The translations under genes and the position numbers were made by a program. The notes beneath the pieces were generated by a model. The model made no database searches and was not told where the DNA came from. It saw only the letters and a list, made by a program, of their open reading frames with translations. A stretch of DNA of 51,475 bases from Pseudomonadota bacterium (GTDB taxonomy: Bacteria > Pseudomonadota > Gammaproteobacteria > Burkholderiales > Burkholderiaceae_C): assembly GCA_021808445.1 (NCBI GenBank), contig JAKBBP010000016.1, positions 1 to 51,475 on the forward strand, in the 5' to 3' direction. Each line of letters opens with the position of its first letter. The stretch's first letter is position 1. Shown piece by piece: positions 10,138 through 18,726 of this stretch.

Positions 10138-11703
10138 CTAGAACAGCCCGCCCTGGGTGCCGGGACCGGCTCGCCCCCGTGGACCCGGCGACTTGAGCGC
10201 CTGCGCGCCACGTGCCGCATCGTCCCGCACGACCGCATAGCGCTGCAAGGTGCGCAGGCGTGCCTGCGCGTGATCGACCACGGGAAGGGGGTAGGACTTC
10301 CCGAGTTCCACTCCCGCGGCGCGCAGGCGCGCCGGCTCGGCCAGCCAGGGCGCGTGGATCGCGGCGGCATCCAGTCCGGCAAGCTCCGGCAGCCATGCGC
10401 GGATGTACTGTCCGTCAGGGTCGAACCTTCGACTTTGTTCGACCGGGTTGAAGATGCGAAACCAGGGCTGGGCGTCGCAGCCGCTGGAGGAGGCCCACTG
10501 CCAGCCCCCGTTGTTGGAGGCCAGGTCGAAGTCCAGCAGCCAGCGGGCGAAATGAGCCTCTCCCAGGCGCCAGTCGAGGCCCAGGTCCTTGCACAGAAAG
10601 CTGGCCACCACCATGCGCAGGCGATTGTGCATGCGCCCGCTGGCCAGCAGCTCCCGCATGGCGGCGTCGACCAGCGGATATCCGGTGCGCCCTTCGCACC
10701 AGGCCTGCAGCAGGCCTGGCGCCTGCTCCCACTCGATACGGTCGTAGGCGGGGCGGAAGGATCGGCCCTGCGCCACCTGCGGATGGTGAAACAGCACCTG
10801 GGCGTAGAAGTCGCGCCACACCAGCTCGGACAGCCAGACAGCGGCGCCCTCGCTGCCCTCGAGCATGGCGCGCCAGGCGTGGCGCCCGAGCTCGCGCACG
10901 CTGAGGGTGCCGAAACGCAGGTGCACTGACAGTCCGCTGGTGGCCTCGCGCGCGGGAAAGTCTCGCGCCGAGGCGTACTCGTCCAGGCGTGCCTGGAAGG
11001 CCTCCCAGGCCCGGTGAGCTCCTCGGCTTCCAGGCTCCACCCCCTCGGGCAGCTCCGCCTGGAGGTCGAAGCCGAGTTGCGCGGGCTCGGGCAGCGGCAC
11101 CAGGCCCTCCGGCAGGGGCAGCAGGCGATGGCTGGAAAGGGGGCAGACCCGCTCGGCCAGCTCGGCACCCTCGCAGGCACGCATGCGGGCCATCCAGGCG
11201 TTCTTGTACGGGGTGAACACGCCGTAGGGCCGTCCCTGGCCGGTGCGCAGCGCGGGGGGCGGCACCATGACCTGGTCGTCGAATGCGTGGAACTCGATGC
11301 CGGACGCGGCCAGCTCGCCCGACACGGCGGCATCGCGGCGCTGCGCGAAGGGTTCGTAGTCGCGGTTGACAAAGACCGCCTGCACGCCCAGGCGCCGCGC
11401 CAGCGCGGGCAGCTCGCCCGCCGCGCTGCCATGCAAGGCCCACAATGCGCCGCCCTGGCGCCGCAGCTCGCCATCCAGCTCGAGAAGGCTGGCGTGGATG
11501 AACCGCAGGCGGCGGTCGGCACGCAATCCCTGCTCCAGCAAGGGCCGCAGGATATCGGTGTCGAAGACAAAAGCCAGTTGCACGCGCCGGCAGCGACGCA
11601 ACGCATGGTGCAGTGCGGCGTGGTCCTGCAGCCGCAGGTCGCGACGCAGCCAGACCAGTCCGAGCTCGAGGTCGGGGCCGTGCGAATCGGGGTTGGGTGC
11701 CAT
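10138..11703 (-). CDS. phrB: Deoxyribodipyrimidine photolyase (class I)
   Basis: 521-residue flavoprotein that repairs UV-induced cyclobutane pyrimidine dimers using blue light. The N-terminal alpha/beta domain starts LGLVWLRRDLRLQDHAALHHAL, the usual photolyase opening that holds the antenna chromophore. The C-terminal FAD-binding helical domain shows TGYPLVDAAMRELLASGRMH, NRLRMVVASFLCKDL, the DFDLASNNGGWQWASSSGCDAQ block and FRIFNPVEQSRRFDP, with the Trp residues of the electron-transfer region. Length is typical or slightly long. It is convergent with chpA (four bases between stop codons) and divergent from yqgE with a 53-base gap. The ATG at 11703 gives a normal N-terminus. Confidence 0.95.
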   Translation of the reverse strand: MAPNPDSHGPDLELGLVWLRRDLRLQDHAALHHALRRCRRVQLAFVFDTDILRPLLEQGLRADRRLRFIHASLLELDGELRRQGGALWALHGSAAGELPALARRLGVQAVFVNRDYEPFAQRRDAAVSGELAASGIEFHAFDDQVMVPPPALRTGQGRPYGVFTPYKNAWMARMRACEGAELAERVCPLSSHRLLPLPEGLVPLPEPAQLGFDLQAELPEGVEPGSRGAHRAWEAFQARLDEYASARDFPAREATSGLSVHLRFGTLSVRELGRHAWRAMLEGSEGAAVWLSELVWRDFYAQVLFHHPQVAQGRSFRPAYDRIEWEQAPGLLQAWCEGRTGYPLVDAAMRELLASGRMHNRLRMVVASFLCKDLGLDWRLGEAHFARWLLDFDLASNNGGWQWASSSGCDAQPWFRIFNPVEQSRRFDPDGQYIRAWLPELAGLDAAAIHAPWLAEPARLRAAGVELGKSYPLPVVDHAQARLRTLQRYAVVRDDAARGAQALKSPGPRGRAGPGTQGGLF

Positions 11704-11740
11704 GGCGATGGGTGGGATGGGACGGTACGGGGCGCGGCAC

Positions 11741-11746
11741 GATAAT
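11741..11746 (+). promoter_or_regulatory. Candidate -10 box for yqgE operon
   Basis: GATAAT lies 10 bases before the yqgE ATG in the short 53-base space between the divergent photolyase and yqgE genes. No convincing -35 was found. A start site here would leave an untranslated leader of only a few bases. Confidence 0.4.
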
Positions 11747-11756
11747 ATGTTTCGCC

Positions 11757-12332
11757 ATGAACCCCCGCAGCGACGCCTCGAACCTGAGCAACCAGTTCCT
11801 GATCGCGATGCCTGGCATGGTCGATTCGTCCTTCGCCGGCAGCGTGATCTATGTGTGCGAGCACTCCTCGCGCGGAGCCCTGGGGCTGGTGATCAACCGC
11901 CCCACCGACATCGTGCTCAAGGATCTGTTCGACCGCATCGAGCTTCCGCTGGAGCAGCCGGAGCTGGCGGCGCGCACCGTGTACTACGGCGGCCCGGTAC
12001 AGACTGAACGCGGTTTCGTGCTGCACGACCCCACCGACAAGGCCTACGCATCCACGCTGCAGGTGGCTGGAGGGCTGCAGATGACCACGTCCAAGGATGT
12101 GCTCGAGCATATCTCCGCCTCCGACGGGCCCAGGCGATTTTTCGTGGCCCTGGGCTACTCGGGCTGGAGCGCCGGGCAGCTCGAGGACGAGATCGCGCGC
12201 AACGGCTGGCTGACCGTGGAAGCGGACTCGAGCATCGTGTTCGAAGTGGCGGTGGAGCAACGTTTCGACGCCGCCATGTCCCTCATGGGCATCAGTGCGA
12301 TGAGCCTGTCCAACACCGCCGGCCATGCCTGA
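11757..12332 (+). CDS. yqgE: YqgE/AlgH family protein
   Basis: 191-residue member of the conserved YqgE/AlgH (UPF0301) family, whose biochemical role is not settled. Family hallmarks are NQFLIAMPGMVDSSFAGSVI at the N-terminus, CEHSSRGALGLVINRPTDI, YYGGPVQTERGFVLH and FVALGYSGWSAGQLEDEI. The ATG at 11757 matches the family N-terminus (MN..NLSNQFLIAMP); upstream in-frame codons overlap the photolyase promoter region. The stop overlaps the ruvX start by eight bases. The yqgE-ruvX(yqgF) pairing is widely conserved in proteobacteria. Very little leader exists upstream, see the adjacent -10 box. Confidence 0.93.
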   Translation: MNPRSDASNLSNQFLIAMPGMVDSSFAGSVIYVCEHSSRGALGLVINRPTDIVLKDLFDRIELPLEQPELAARTVYYGGPVQTERGFVLHDPTDKAYASTLQVAGGLQMTTSKDVLEHISASDGPRRFFVALGYSGWSAGQLEDEIARNGWLTVEADSSIVFEVAVEQRFDAAMSLMGISAMSLSNTAGHA

Positions 12333-12756
12333 ACCCGGTGTCGCGCGCCGCGACCCTGCCGTGCTGATGGGCTTTGACTTCGGCACCTTGCTGATCGGCG
12401 TGGCCGTGGGCAATACCGTCACCGCGACCGCCAGCGCCCTGTGCAGCGTGGCGGCCGAGCGCCGCCAGCAGCGCTTCGAGGCGATCGCCCGGCTGCTCGA
12501 GCAGTGGAATCCCTCGCGCCTGGTGGTGGGTCTGCCGCTGTCGCGCGACGAAGGCGCCGAGCAGGATCGCAGCGCCCAGGCACGACGTTTCGCCCACCAG
12601 CTCCAGGGTCGGTTCGGGCTGCCGGTGTCGATGGTCGACGAGCGCTACACCTCCCGCGCCGCGGAAGACTCGGGCGCCGCGGACGTGGATGCGGAATCCG
12701 CGCGCCTGATTCTGGAACAATACCTGCGAGATCCCGCCGCGAGCCGCGCCCCATGA
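12325..12756 (+). CDS. ruvX: RuvX/YqgF family putative Holliday junction resolvase
   Basis: 143-residue RNase H-fold nuclease of the RuvX/YqgF family, linked to 16S rRNA 5'-end processing and proposed to act on Holliday junctions. The first catalytic Asp is Asp18 in MGFDFGTLLIGVAVGN. Other conserved stretches are LVVGLPLSRDEG, the DERYTSRAAED motif and DAESARLILEQYL near the C-terminus. The usual basic residues after DFG (often KR) are replaced by LL, a minor deviation. It overlaps yqgE by eight bases and pyrR by four (ATGA), so it sits in a translationally coupled series. Confidence 0.92.
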   Translation: MPEPGVARRDPAVLMGFDFGTLLIGVAVGNTVTATASALCSVAAERRQQRFEAIARLLEQWNPSRLVVGLPLSRDEGAEQDRSAQARRFAHQLQGRFGLPVSMVDERYTSRAAEDSGAADVDAESARLILEQYLRDPAASRAP

Positions 12757-13280
12757 CCCACTCTCCCCCTCCCGATGCCGAGGCGCTGTACGCGCGTCTG
12801 CGTGAACTGGTGCGTGCCTGGCTGGCCAGGCAGGACACGCCCCCCACCCTGGTGGGCGTGTACTCCGGCGGGGCCTGGCTGGCCGAGCGCCTGCACGAGG
12901 ACCTGGCCCTGCCCACGCCGCTGGGCGTCGTGTCCTCGACCCTGCACCGGGACGACTTCGGCACCCGAGGCCTGCACCCCAGCGGCAACCGGACCGAGCT
13001 TCCCTTCGAGGTCAACGCGCGCTCGATCCTGCTGGTGGACGACGTGCTCTACACCGGACGCACCATTCGTGCCGCGATCAACGAGCTGTACGACTTCGGC
13101 CGCCCCGCGCGCATCGACCTGGCCGTGCTGATCGACCGGGGCGGGCGTGAACTGCCGATCTGCGCCGGCCTGGTGGGCGCCACCGTCGAGCTGCCGCCAC
13201 GCACCATGCTGGCGCTGGAACGCGACCCTGCGGCCGGACCGCGGGCCATGCGCCTGGCGTACCTGGAGTCCGAATCCTGA
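12753..13280 (+). CDS. pyrR: PyrR-type phosphoribosyltransferase / pyr regulator
   Basis: 175-residue PRTase-fold protein. The PRPP loop is clear as [13 protein letters not shown] (residues 92-104), with [14 protein letters not shown] near the N-terminus and TLHRDDF in the middle, as in PyrR. PyrR proteins can have uracil phosphoribosyltransferase activity and regulate pyrimidine genes; whether this one binds RNA cannot be told. The start at 12753 overlaps the ruvX stop (ATGA), and the stop overlaps the pyrB ATG by one base. Position directly before pyrB and the dihydroorotase-like gene supports a role in the pyrimidine operon, as in Pseudomonas and Burkholderiales. Confidence 0.92.
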   Translation: MTHSPPPDAEALYARLRELVRAWLARQDTPPTLVGVYSGGAWLAERLHEDLALPTPLGVVSSTLHRDDFGTRGLHPSGNRTELPFEVNARSILLVDDVLYTGRTIRAAINELYDFGRPARIDLAVLIDRGGRELPICAGLVGATVELPPRTMLALERDPAAGPRAMRLAYLESES

Positions 13281-14236
13281 TGGCCGCCCATCCCCAACTC
13301 AATCGCCACGGCGAACTGCGCCACCTGCTGTCCATCGAGGGCCTGCCGCGCGACGTGCTGCTGCACATCATGGACACCGCGCAGGGCTTCATGAGCTTCG
13401 GCGAGCGCGAGGTCAAGAAAGTGCCGCTGCTGCGCGGCAAGAGCGTGTTCAACCTGTTCTTCGAGAACTCCACGCGCACCCGCACGACCTTCGAGATCGC
13501 CGCGCAGCGCCTGTCGGCCGATGTGTTCAACCTGGACATCCAGCGCTCCAGCACCTCCAAGGGCGAGTCGCTGCTGGATACCATCGCCAACCTGGAAGCG
13601 ATGGACGCCGACATCTTCGTCGTGCGCCACGGCCAGAGCGGCGCGCCCTTCCTCATCGCCTCGCACACCCCCGAGCACGTGCACGTGGTCAACGCCGGGG
13701 ACGGGCGCCACGCCCACCCCACCCAGGGGCTGCTGGACATGATGACCATCCGCCACTACAAGCGCGACTTCCATGCGCTCACGGTGGCCATCGTGGGCGA
13801 CATCGTGCACTCGCGCGTGGCGCGCTCGGACATCCACGCGCTGACCACGCTGGGGGTCCCCGAGGTGCGCGCCGTCGGCCCCAAGACCCTGGTGCCGGGT
13901 GATCTGCGCGACATGGGCGTGCGCGTGTGCCACGACATCGAGGAGGGCCTGCGAGACGCGGATGTCGTGATCGCGCTGCGCCTGCAGAACGAGCGCATGG
14001 CCGGCGGCCTGCTGCCCTCGGCCAGCGAATTCCACATGATGTACGGCCTCACCCCCGAGCGCCTGCGCCTGGCCCGCGAGGATGCCATCGTCATGCACCC
14101 CGGCCCGATCAACCGCGGCGTCGAACTCGACTCGGCCGTGGCCGACGGGCCGCAAAGCGTGATCCTGCCGCAGGTGCGCTTCGGCATCGCGGTGCGCATG
14201 GCCGTGCTTTCCATCGTCGCCAACACTTCCGCCTGA
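13280..14236 (+). CDS. pyrB: Aspartate carbamoyltransferase catalytic subunit
   Basis: 318-residue enzyme of de novo pyrimidine synthesis that joins carbamoyl phosphate and aspartate to give N-carbamoyl-aspartate. The carbamoyl-phosphate loop is [13 protein letters not shown] with Ser64-Thr-Arg-Thr-Arg68; the second phosphate motif is HPTQ at 146-149 ([14 protein letters not shown]); the aspartate side shows [13 protein letters not shown] near residue 275. No pyrI regulatory subunit is nearby. The downstream gene is a dihydroorotase-like protein without its metal site, the arrangement known in pseudomonads, where that partner is needed to assemble the ATCase holoenzyme. The single-base overlap with pyrR indicates coupling. 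Confidence 0.96.
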   Translation: MAAHPQLNRHGELRHLLSIEGLPRDVLLHIMDTAQGFMSFGEREVKKVPLLRGKSVFNLFFENSTRTRTTFEIAAQRLSADVFNLDIQRSSTSKGESLLDTIANLEAMDADIFVVRHGQSGAPFLIASHTPEHVHVVNAGDGRHAHPTQGLLDMMTIRHYKRDFHALTVAIVGDIVHSRVARSDIHALTTLGVPEVRAVGPKTLVPGDLRDMGVRVCHDIEEGLRDADVVIALRLQNERMAGGLLPSASEFHMMYGLTPERLRLAREDAIVMHPGPINRGVELDSAVADGPQSVILPQVRFGIAVRMAVLSIVANTSA

Positions 14237-14243
14237 GCGCCCC

Positions 14244-15548
14244 ATGAACGAGCCCAAGACCCTCCTGGTGCGCGGAGGCGCGCTGGTCGACCCTGCCAGC
14301 GGTACGCAGCACCCCGGCGACATCGCCATCTCCGGCGAGCGCATCCATGCCGTGGGGCCTGCCGCCGCGGGCTTCGCCGCGGAACGCGTGATCGACGCCC
14401 AGGGCTGCCTGGTGATGCCTGGCCTGATCGACCTGTGCGCGCGCCTGGGCGAGCCTGGCGGCGAAGCCGAGGGCCTGCTCGACTCCGAACTCGCAGCGGC
14501 CGGTGCCGGCGGCGTCACGCGGGTGGTGTGCCCTCCCGACACCGATCCCGTGCTGGACGAGCCCAGTCTGGTCGAGATGCTGCGCTGGCGCGCGCGTCGA
14601 ATCAAGCGCTCGCGGGTCTACCCGCTGGGCGCGCTCACGACCGGGCTCAAGGGCGAGCGCCTGGCCGAGATGGCCTCCCTCGTGAAGGCCAGCTGCATCG
14701 GCCTGTCGCAGGCGGGAACCCCGGTGACCGACACGCAGATGCTGCTGCGCGCAATGCAATACGCCAGCACCTTCGGCTACAAGGTCTGGCTGCCCGCGCA
14801 GGATCCGCATCTCGGCCGTGGCGTGGCTGGCAGCGGACCCTACGCGCAGCGCCTGGGCCTGCCCGGCGTGCCGGTAGCGGCCGAGACGGTGGCGCTGCAC
14901 ACCATCTTCGAGCTGGTGCGCGCCACGGGCTGCTCCGTGCACGTGGGCCGGCTGTCCAGCGCCGCGGGGGTGGCGCTGCTGCGCGGCGCCAAGGACGAGG
15001 GCCTGCCGGTGACCGCCGACGTGTCCATCCACAACCTCCTGCTCACCGACGTGGACATCGGCTGGTTCGACGCACGCATGCGCCTGGATCCGCCGCTACG
15101 CCGACAGGCTGACCGCGATGCGCTGCTGACGGCGCTGGCCGACGGCACCATCGACGCGCTGGTTTCGGACCACACGCCCCTGGGAAGCGACGACAAGATC
15201 CTGCCCTTCGGGGAGGCCGCCCCCGGGGCCACCGGACTGGAACTGCTCCTGCCCGTGGTGCTGGAGTTCGCGCGTCGTGCCCGCCTGGAACTCGCGCAGG
15301 CGCTGGGCTGTGTGACCACGCGCGCGGCCGCGGCCGCCGGTGTGGGCATGCCCAGCCTGGCCGCCGGCGCACCCGCCGAGATCATCGTGGTCGACCCGCG
15401 CGCGAGCTGGAAGCCCACGCCGCAGAATCTGCGCAGCCGCGCCAAGCTCACCCCGCTGGGCGACTCCGAACTCCTGGGACGCGTGCGCACGACCATCATC
15501 GACGGTCGCGTGATCCACGAGCAGGACGTGGCGCCAGGACCGGCGTAG
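14244..15548 (+). CDS. pyrX: Dihydroorotase-like protein lacking the HxH metal site (PyrX/PyrC')
   Basis: 434-residue amidohydrolase-fold protein closely following the long dihydroorotase pattern (PGLID near residue 60, DHTPLGSDDK late). The catalytic metal ligands are missing: at the usual PGxxDxHxH motif the protein reads PGLIDLCARLGEPG, so both His are replaced (Cys65, Arg67). The usual HAED region reads PAQDPHL, and the late HxxH-type ligand reads VHVGRLSS. This matches the non-catalytic PyrC' subunit known from Pseudomonas, which is required for PyrB assembly but has no dihydroorotase activity. An active pyrC must then lie elsewhere in the genome. It starts seven bases after pyrB. Fold assignment is firm; inactivity is inferred from the missing residues. 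Confidence 0.9.
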   Translation: MNEPKTLLVRGGALVDPASGTQHPGDIAISGERIHAVGPAAAGFAAERVIDAQGCLVMPGLIDLCARLGEPGGEAEGLLDSELAAAGAGGVTRVVCPPDTDPVLDEPSLVEMLRWRARRIKRSRVYPLGALTTGLKGERLAEMASLVKASCIGLSQAGTPVTDTQMLLRAMQYASTFGYKVWLPAQDPHLGRGVAGSGPYAQRLGLPGVPVAAETVALHTIFELVRATGCSVHVGRLSSAAGVALLRGAKDEGLPVTADVSIHNLLLTDVDIGWFDARMRLDPPLRRQADRDALLTALADGTIDALVSDHTPLGSDDKILPFGEAAPGATGLELLLPVVLEFARRARLELAQALGCVTTRAAAAAGVGMPSLAAGAPAEIIVVDPRASWKPTPQNLRSRAKLTPLGDSELLGRVRTTIIDGRVIHEQDVAPGPA

Positions 15549-15564
15549 CGAGGAGGACGGCTCC

Positions 15565-16308
15565 ATGACATCCGGGCTTCGCCTGGCCGGCATGCTGCTG
15601 CGCCTCGGCCTCGAGCTGGCGCGCGGGCTGTGGCGCCTGCGCGCCTTTCCGCGCATGAGCGCGCAGCAGCGGCGGGCGGCGGTGCGCGCCTGGTCCCTGC
15701 GCATGCTGGGGGCCACGCGCATGCGCCTGCAGGTGCTGGGCCAGCCGCACGAGGGAGCCTGCCTGATGGCCCCCAATCACGTCTCCTGGCTGGACATCAT
15801 GGCACTCAATGCCGCGCATCCGACTCGTTTCGTGTCCAAGGCCGAGGTGCGCCACTGGCCCGTGCTGGGAAGGCTGGTCGCAGGCGCCGGCACCCTGTTC
15901 ATCGAGCGCGGGCGCGCGCGCGATGCGATGCGGGTGATGCACGACATGGCGCAGTGCCTGCGCAACGGCGAGCATGTCAGCGTGTTCCCCGAGGGCACGA
16001 CCTCGGATGGAACCCACGTGCTGCCGCTGCATGCGAACCTGTTCCAGGCCGCGTTGAGCGCGGACACCCCGGTGCAGCCGGTGCTGTTGCGCTATGTGGA
16101 CCATGCCACCGGCGCACCCAGCCGGGCACCCGCCTACGTGGGCGAGGACACGGTGATGGACACCTTGCGGCTGATCGCAGCCGGCGGTCCGCTACGCGTG
16201 GTCGTGCACTATCTCCCGGCGCTGCGCGGACAGGACCGACGGCAGCTGGCCGCGGCGGTTCACGAGGCGCTGAGCCGCGCGCTTCAGGAGCCGGTGCCGG
16301 CACGCTGA
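15565..16308 (+). CDS. plsC: 1-acyl-glycerol-3-phosphate acyltransferase family protein
   Basis: 247-residue PlsC-type acyltransferase that would move a fatty acyl chain onto lysophosphatidate or a related acceptor at the inner membrane. The HX4D catalytic motif is NHVSWLD (His72, Asp77) and the substrate motif is VFPEGTTSDGTHV (about residue 136). A hydrophobic N-terminal segment (LRLAGMLLRLGLELARGLW) probably anchors it. It follows the dihydroorotase-like gene by 16 bases with AGGAGG upstream of the ATG. Its 3' end overlaps the convergent P-type ATPase gene by 25 bases. Which acceptor it uses (glycerolipid or ornithine lipid) is open. Confidence 0.88.
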   Translation: MTSGLRLAGMLLRLGLELARGLWRLRAFPRMSAQQRRAAVRAWSLRMLGATRMRLQVLGQPHEGACLMAPNHVSWLDIMALNAAHPTRFVSKAEVRHWPVLGRLVAGAGTLFIERGRARDAMRVMHDMAQCLRNGEHVSVFPEGTTSDGTHVLPLHANLFQAALSADTPVQPVLLRYVDHATGAPSRAPAYVGEDTVMDTLRLIAAGGPLRVVVHYLPALRGQDRRQLAAAVHEALSRALQEPVPAR

Positions 16309-18605
16309 AGCCCCGCGGAGCCCGCCCCGCCCAAGGCGTGGAACAACTCTTCCTCCTGCTCCATGTGCAGGCGCACGATGGCCTCGAGGGCCACCAGCAG
16401 GCGCTGCATGCGCGCCGCGGCCGCGGCGTCCGGCCCCTGCTGCGGCAACTCCGCCACGCTGCGGGAAATCAGGCGCGACAGGCGAAAGATCTCCCGATGA
16501 CTGCTGCTGAGGGCCGCCATCGGGTCTTCGCCGCCGACCAGCCTGCTCATCCGGGGCAGCAGCTCCTGCTCGTCGCTGCGCTCGTGGGGCAGCAGCCTGG
16601 CATTCAGGGCCCGCTCCAGGTGCTGAAGCGAGGCCAGCGCCCGCGGGCCGTCCTGCCCCGGCAGTTCCTCGGCCACCGCGCGCAGCCATTCGAGCACCTG
16701 CTGCAGTTGCGCATGCTCGGCGCGCAGGCGCCCGGCCTCCTGCGGCGCCAGCAGGCCGCGCAAGGCCAGCGGCCCCGCGCGCAGCGCCCGCAGCGCGTTG
16801 CCGATGGCCGCCATGTCGATCCCCTCCTGCACCAAGGCGCCCGCCAGGGGCGGCAGGAATCCCAGCAGCGCCACCGCCATGGCGCCCAGGGACAGTGCCA
16901 TGCCCACCCCCATGCTTTGCACGGCGATGCGCCGCGTGCGCCTGGCGATGCGCAGCGCATCCACGAGCTTGTCCAGTCGATCGACCAGGATGACCACGTC
17001 GGCCGCTTCCGCGCTTGCCGCCGCCCCGCGCGCCCCCATGGCCACGCCGACATCGGCCGCGGCGAGCGCGGGCGCATCGTTGACCCCATCTCCCACCATC
17101 ACTACTGCGGAGCGGGTCCGCGCGGCCTCGATGGCCGCGAGCTTGTCGGCGGGGCTCTGGGCGGCCAGCACCTCGAGCCCGCCCAGACTGTTGCCCACGG
17201 CCTGCGCGACCTCGGGGCTGTCGCCCGTCAGCATGAGCATCCTGCGAACCCCCTCGGCGCGCAGCAGGCGCAGGGCGCGCGGTGTCTCGGTACGTATGCG
17301 GTCGGCCAGCTGGATGGCCCCGACCGGCCTGCCGTCGATGGCGACGAACACGCAGGAGGACCCGTCCACGGCCATGCCCGCCAGCACGGGACGCACCCAG
17401 GGTTCGGCGGGCGCGCCCCGCGCCACATGCTCGTAGCTGCCGATGGCGACGCTGCGTGCATCCACCCTGCCGCTGACGCCGGCGCCCGGGCTTTCGCGCA
17501 CACCCGAGGGGATGGGCAGGGCGAGGCGACGCTCGCGGGCGGCCACCACCACGGCCTCGGCCACGCCATGGCTGGACGCCTGGGCCAGCGCAGCCGCCAT
17601 GCGCAGCACCTCGTCGGCGCTCCAGGTCGGATCGACGACGATGCCGACCAGGCGCGGCCTGCCGCCGGTGAGCGTGCCCGTCTTGTCGAAAAAGAACACC
17701 TCGGCCTGCGCCAGGCGCTCCAAGGCACCACCGCCCTTGACCAGGATGCCGTGGCGCGCGCAGTTGGACAGCCCGGAGACCACCGCCACCGGCACGGCGA
17801 GGATCAGCGGGCAGGGGGTGGCCACGACCAGCACCGCCAGGGCCCGCATGGGATCGCCGGAGATGGCCCATGCGGCGCCGGCAAGCGCCAGCGCCAGCAC
17901 GATCAACCAGCCGGCATAGCGGTCGGCCAGACGTGCCCCCGGGCTGCGCTGGGCGCGCGCGGCCTCGACCATGCGCACGATGCCGGCAAAGGTGCTTTGC
18001 CCAGCCGTTCGTACCGCGACGATCTCGAAGGCGGGCCCCAGGTTGAGGACCCCGCTGGCCACGCCCTCGCCGGCCGCCCGCTGGCGCGGCCGCGATTCGC
18101 CGGTCAGCGTGGATTCGTCCAGCTGCGCCGCCTCCAGCAGCGTGGCGTCGACGGGGACGAGCTCCCCGTGGCGTACGAGCAGGCGATCCGCCTGGCGCAC
18201 CTCGTCCAGATCGATGGGGCGCCATTGCCCGTCCTCGAAGCGCAGCGCGCTGCGCGGAGCATGGCGCAACAATTCGGTCATCTCGCGCTGGGCACGCCCT
18301 GCCGCGTAATCCTCCAGCGCCCGTCCGCCGGCGAGCATCAGGGCGATCACCACGGCGGTGAGTGGCTGGCCCAGCAGCATGGCGAAGCTCAGCGCGAGCA
18401 ACGCCAGGACGTCCACCCCGGCCTGGCGCCGCCACAGGGCGCGCGTCACCGAGGCCGCCAGTGCCGCGGCCACCGGCCAGGCGCCGGCCGCCCAGGCCCA
18501 GTCCGCGGCAGCGCGCCGCCCCAGGCCCTGCAGCAACAGGCCGCCTGCGAGGCCAGCGAGAGCCAGCACGAACAGGGCCAACTGGGCGTAGCGCGGATGG
18601 CGCAT
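16284..18605 (-). CDS. P1B-type metal ATPase with C-terminal hemerythrin domain
   Basis: 773 residues from ATG 18605; a GTG at 18692 with a better Shine-Dalgarno would add 29 residues. Core motifs: TGES (168-171), TPCP in the metal-binding helix (263-266), phosphorylated Asp307 in DKTGTLT, GDGVND (506-511) and LVQEGIDMA in a late helix (593-597). There is no N-terminal metal-binding domain. About residues 625-760 form a hemerythrin/HHE four-helix domain with His631, His674, Glu678 (PHERSDEQ), His703 (SSSHRE), His747 and Glu751 (LHMEQEEE). TPCP with QEGxD and a hemerythrin tail resembles the P1B-5 group, linked to Fe or Ni export. The usual HP dipeptide of P1B pumps reads HG (SSHGVAEA). It is the last gene of the BlaI/M56/RND cluster. 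Cation is inferred. Confidence 0.88.
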   Translation of the reverse strand: MRHPRYAQLALFVLALAGLAGGLLLQGLGRRAAADWAWAAGAWPVAAALAASVTRALWRRQAGVDVLALLALSFAMLLGQPLTAVVIALMLAGGRALEDYAAGRAQREMTELLRHAPRSALRFEDGQWRPIDLDEVRQADRLLVRHGELVPVDATLLEAAQLDESTLTGESRPRQRAAGEGVASGVLNLGPAFEIVAVRTAGQSTFAGIVRMVEAARAQRSPGARLADRYAGWLIVLALALAGAAWAISGDPMRALAVLVVATPCPLILAVPVAVVSGLSNCARHGILVKGGGALERLAQAEVFFFDKTGTLTGGRPRLVGIVVDPTWSADEVLRMAAALAQASSHGVAEAVVVAARERRLALPIPSGVRESPGAGVSGRVDARSVAIGSYEHVARGAPAEPWVRPVLAGMAVDGSSCVFVAIDGRPVGAIQLADRIRTETPRALRLLRAEGVRRMLMLTGDSPEVAQAVGNSLGGLEVLAAQSPADKLAAIEAARTRSAVVMVGDGVNDAPALAAADVGVAMGARGAAASAEAADVVILVDRLDKLVDALRIARRTRRIAVQSMGVGMALSLGAMAVALLGFLPPLAGALVQEGIDMAAIGNALRALRAGPLALRGLLAPQEAGRLRAEHAQLQQVLEWLRAVAEELPGQDGPRALASLQHLERALNARLLPHERSDEQELLPRMSRLVGGEDPMAALSSSHREIFRLSRLISRSVAELPQQGPDAAAAARMQRLLVALEAIVRLHMEQEEELFHALGGAGSAGLQRAGTGS

Positions 18606-18726
18606 GCGGGACACTTCAGGGCGAGCGCGGTACCCCGACCGCAGGCCTTCATTGTCCGCCCCGCCCTGCTCAGGGCGCGCCGGCTCGCGCACCGAAACCT
18701 TGCGTTCGCGGGGGTGTGGACCTCGA

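Noticed and set aside
18606-18692. 29-residue N-terminal extension of the P-type ATPase from GTG 18692
   Set aside because: A reasonable ribosome-binding site exists there, but the extension is unstructured and lacks metal-binding Cys. The ATG at 18605 gives a more usual start; either remains possible.
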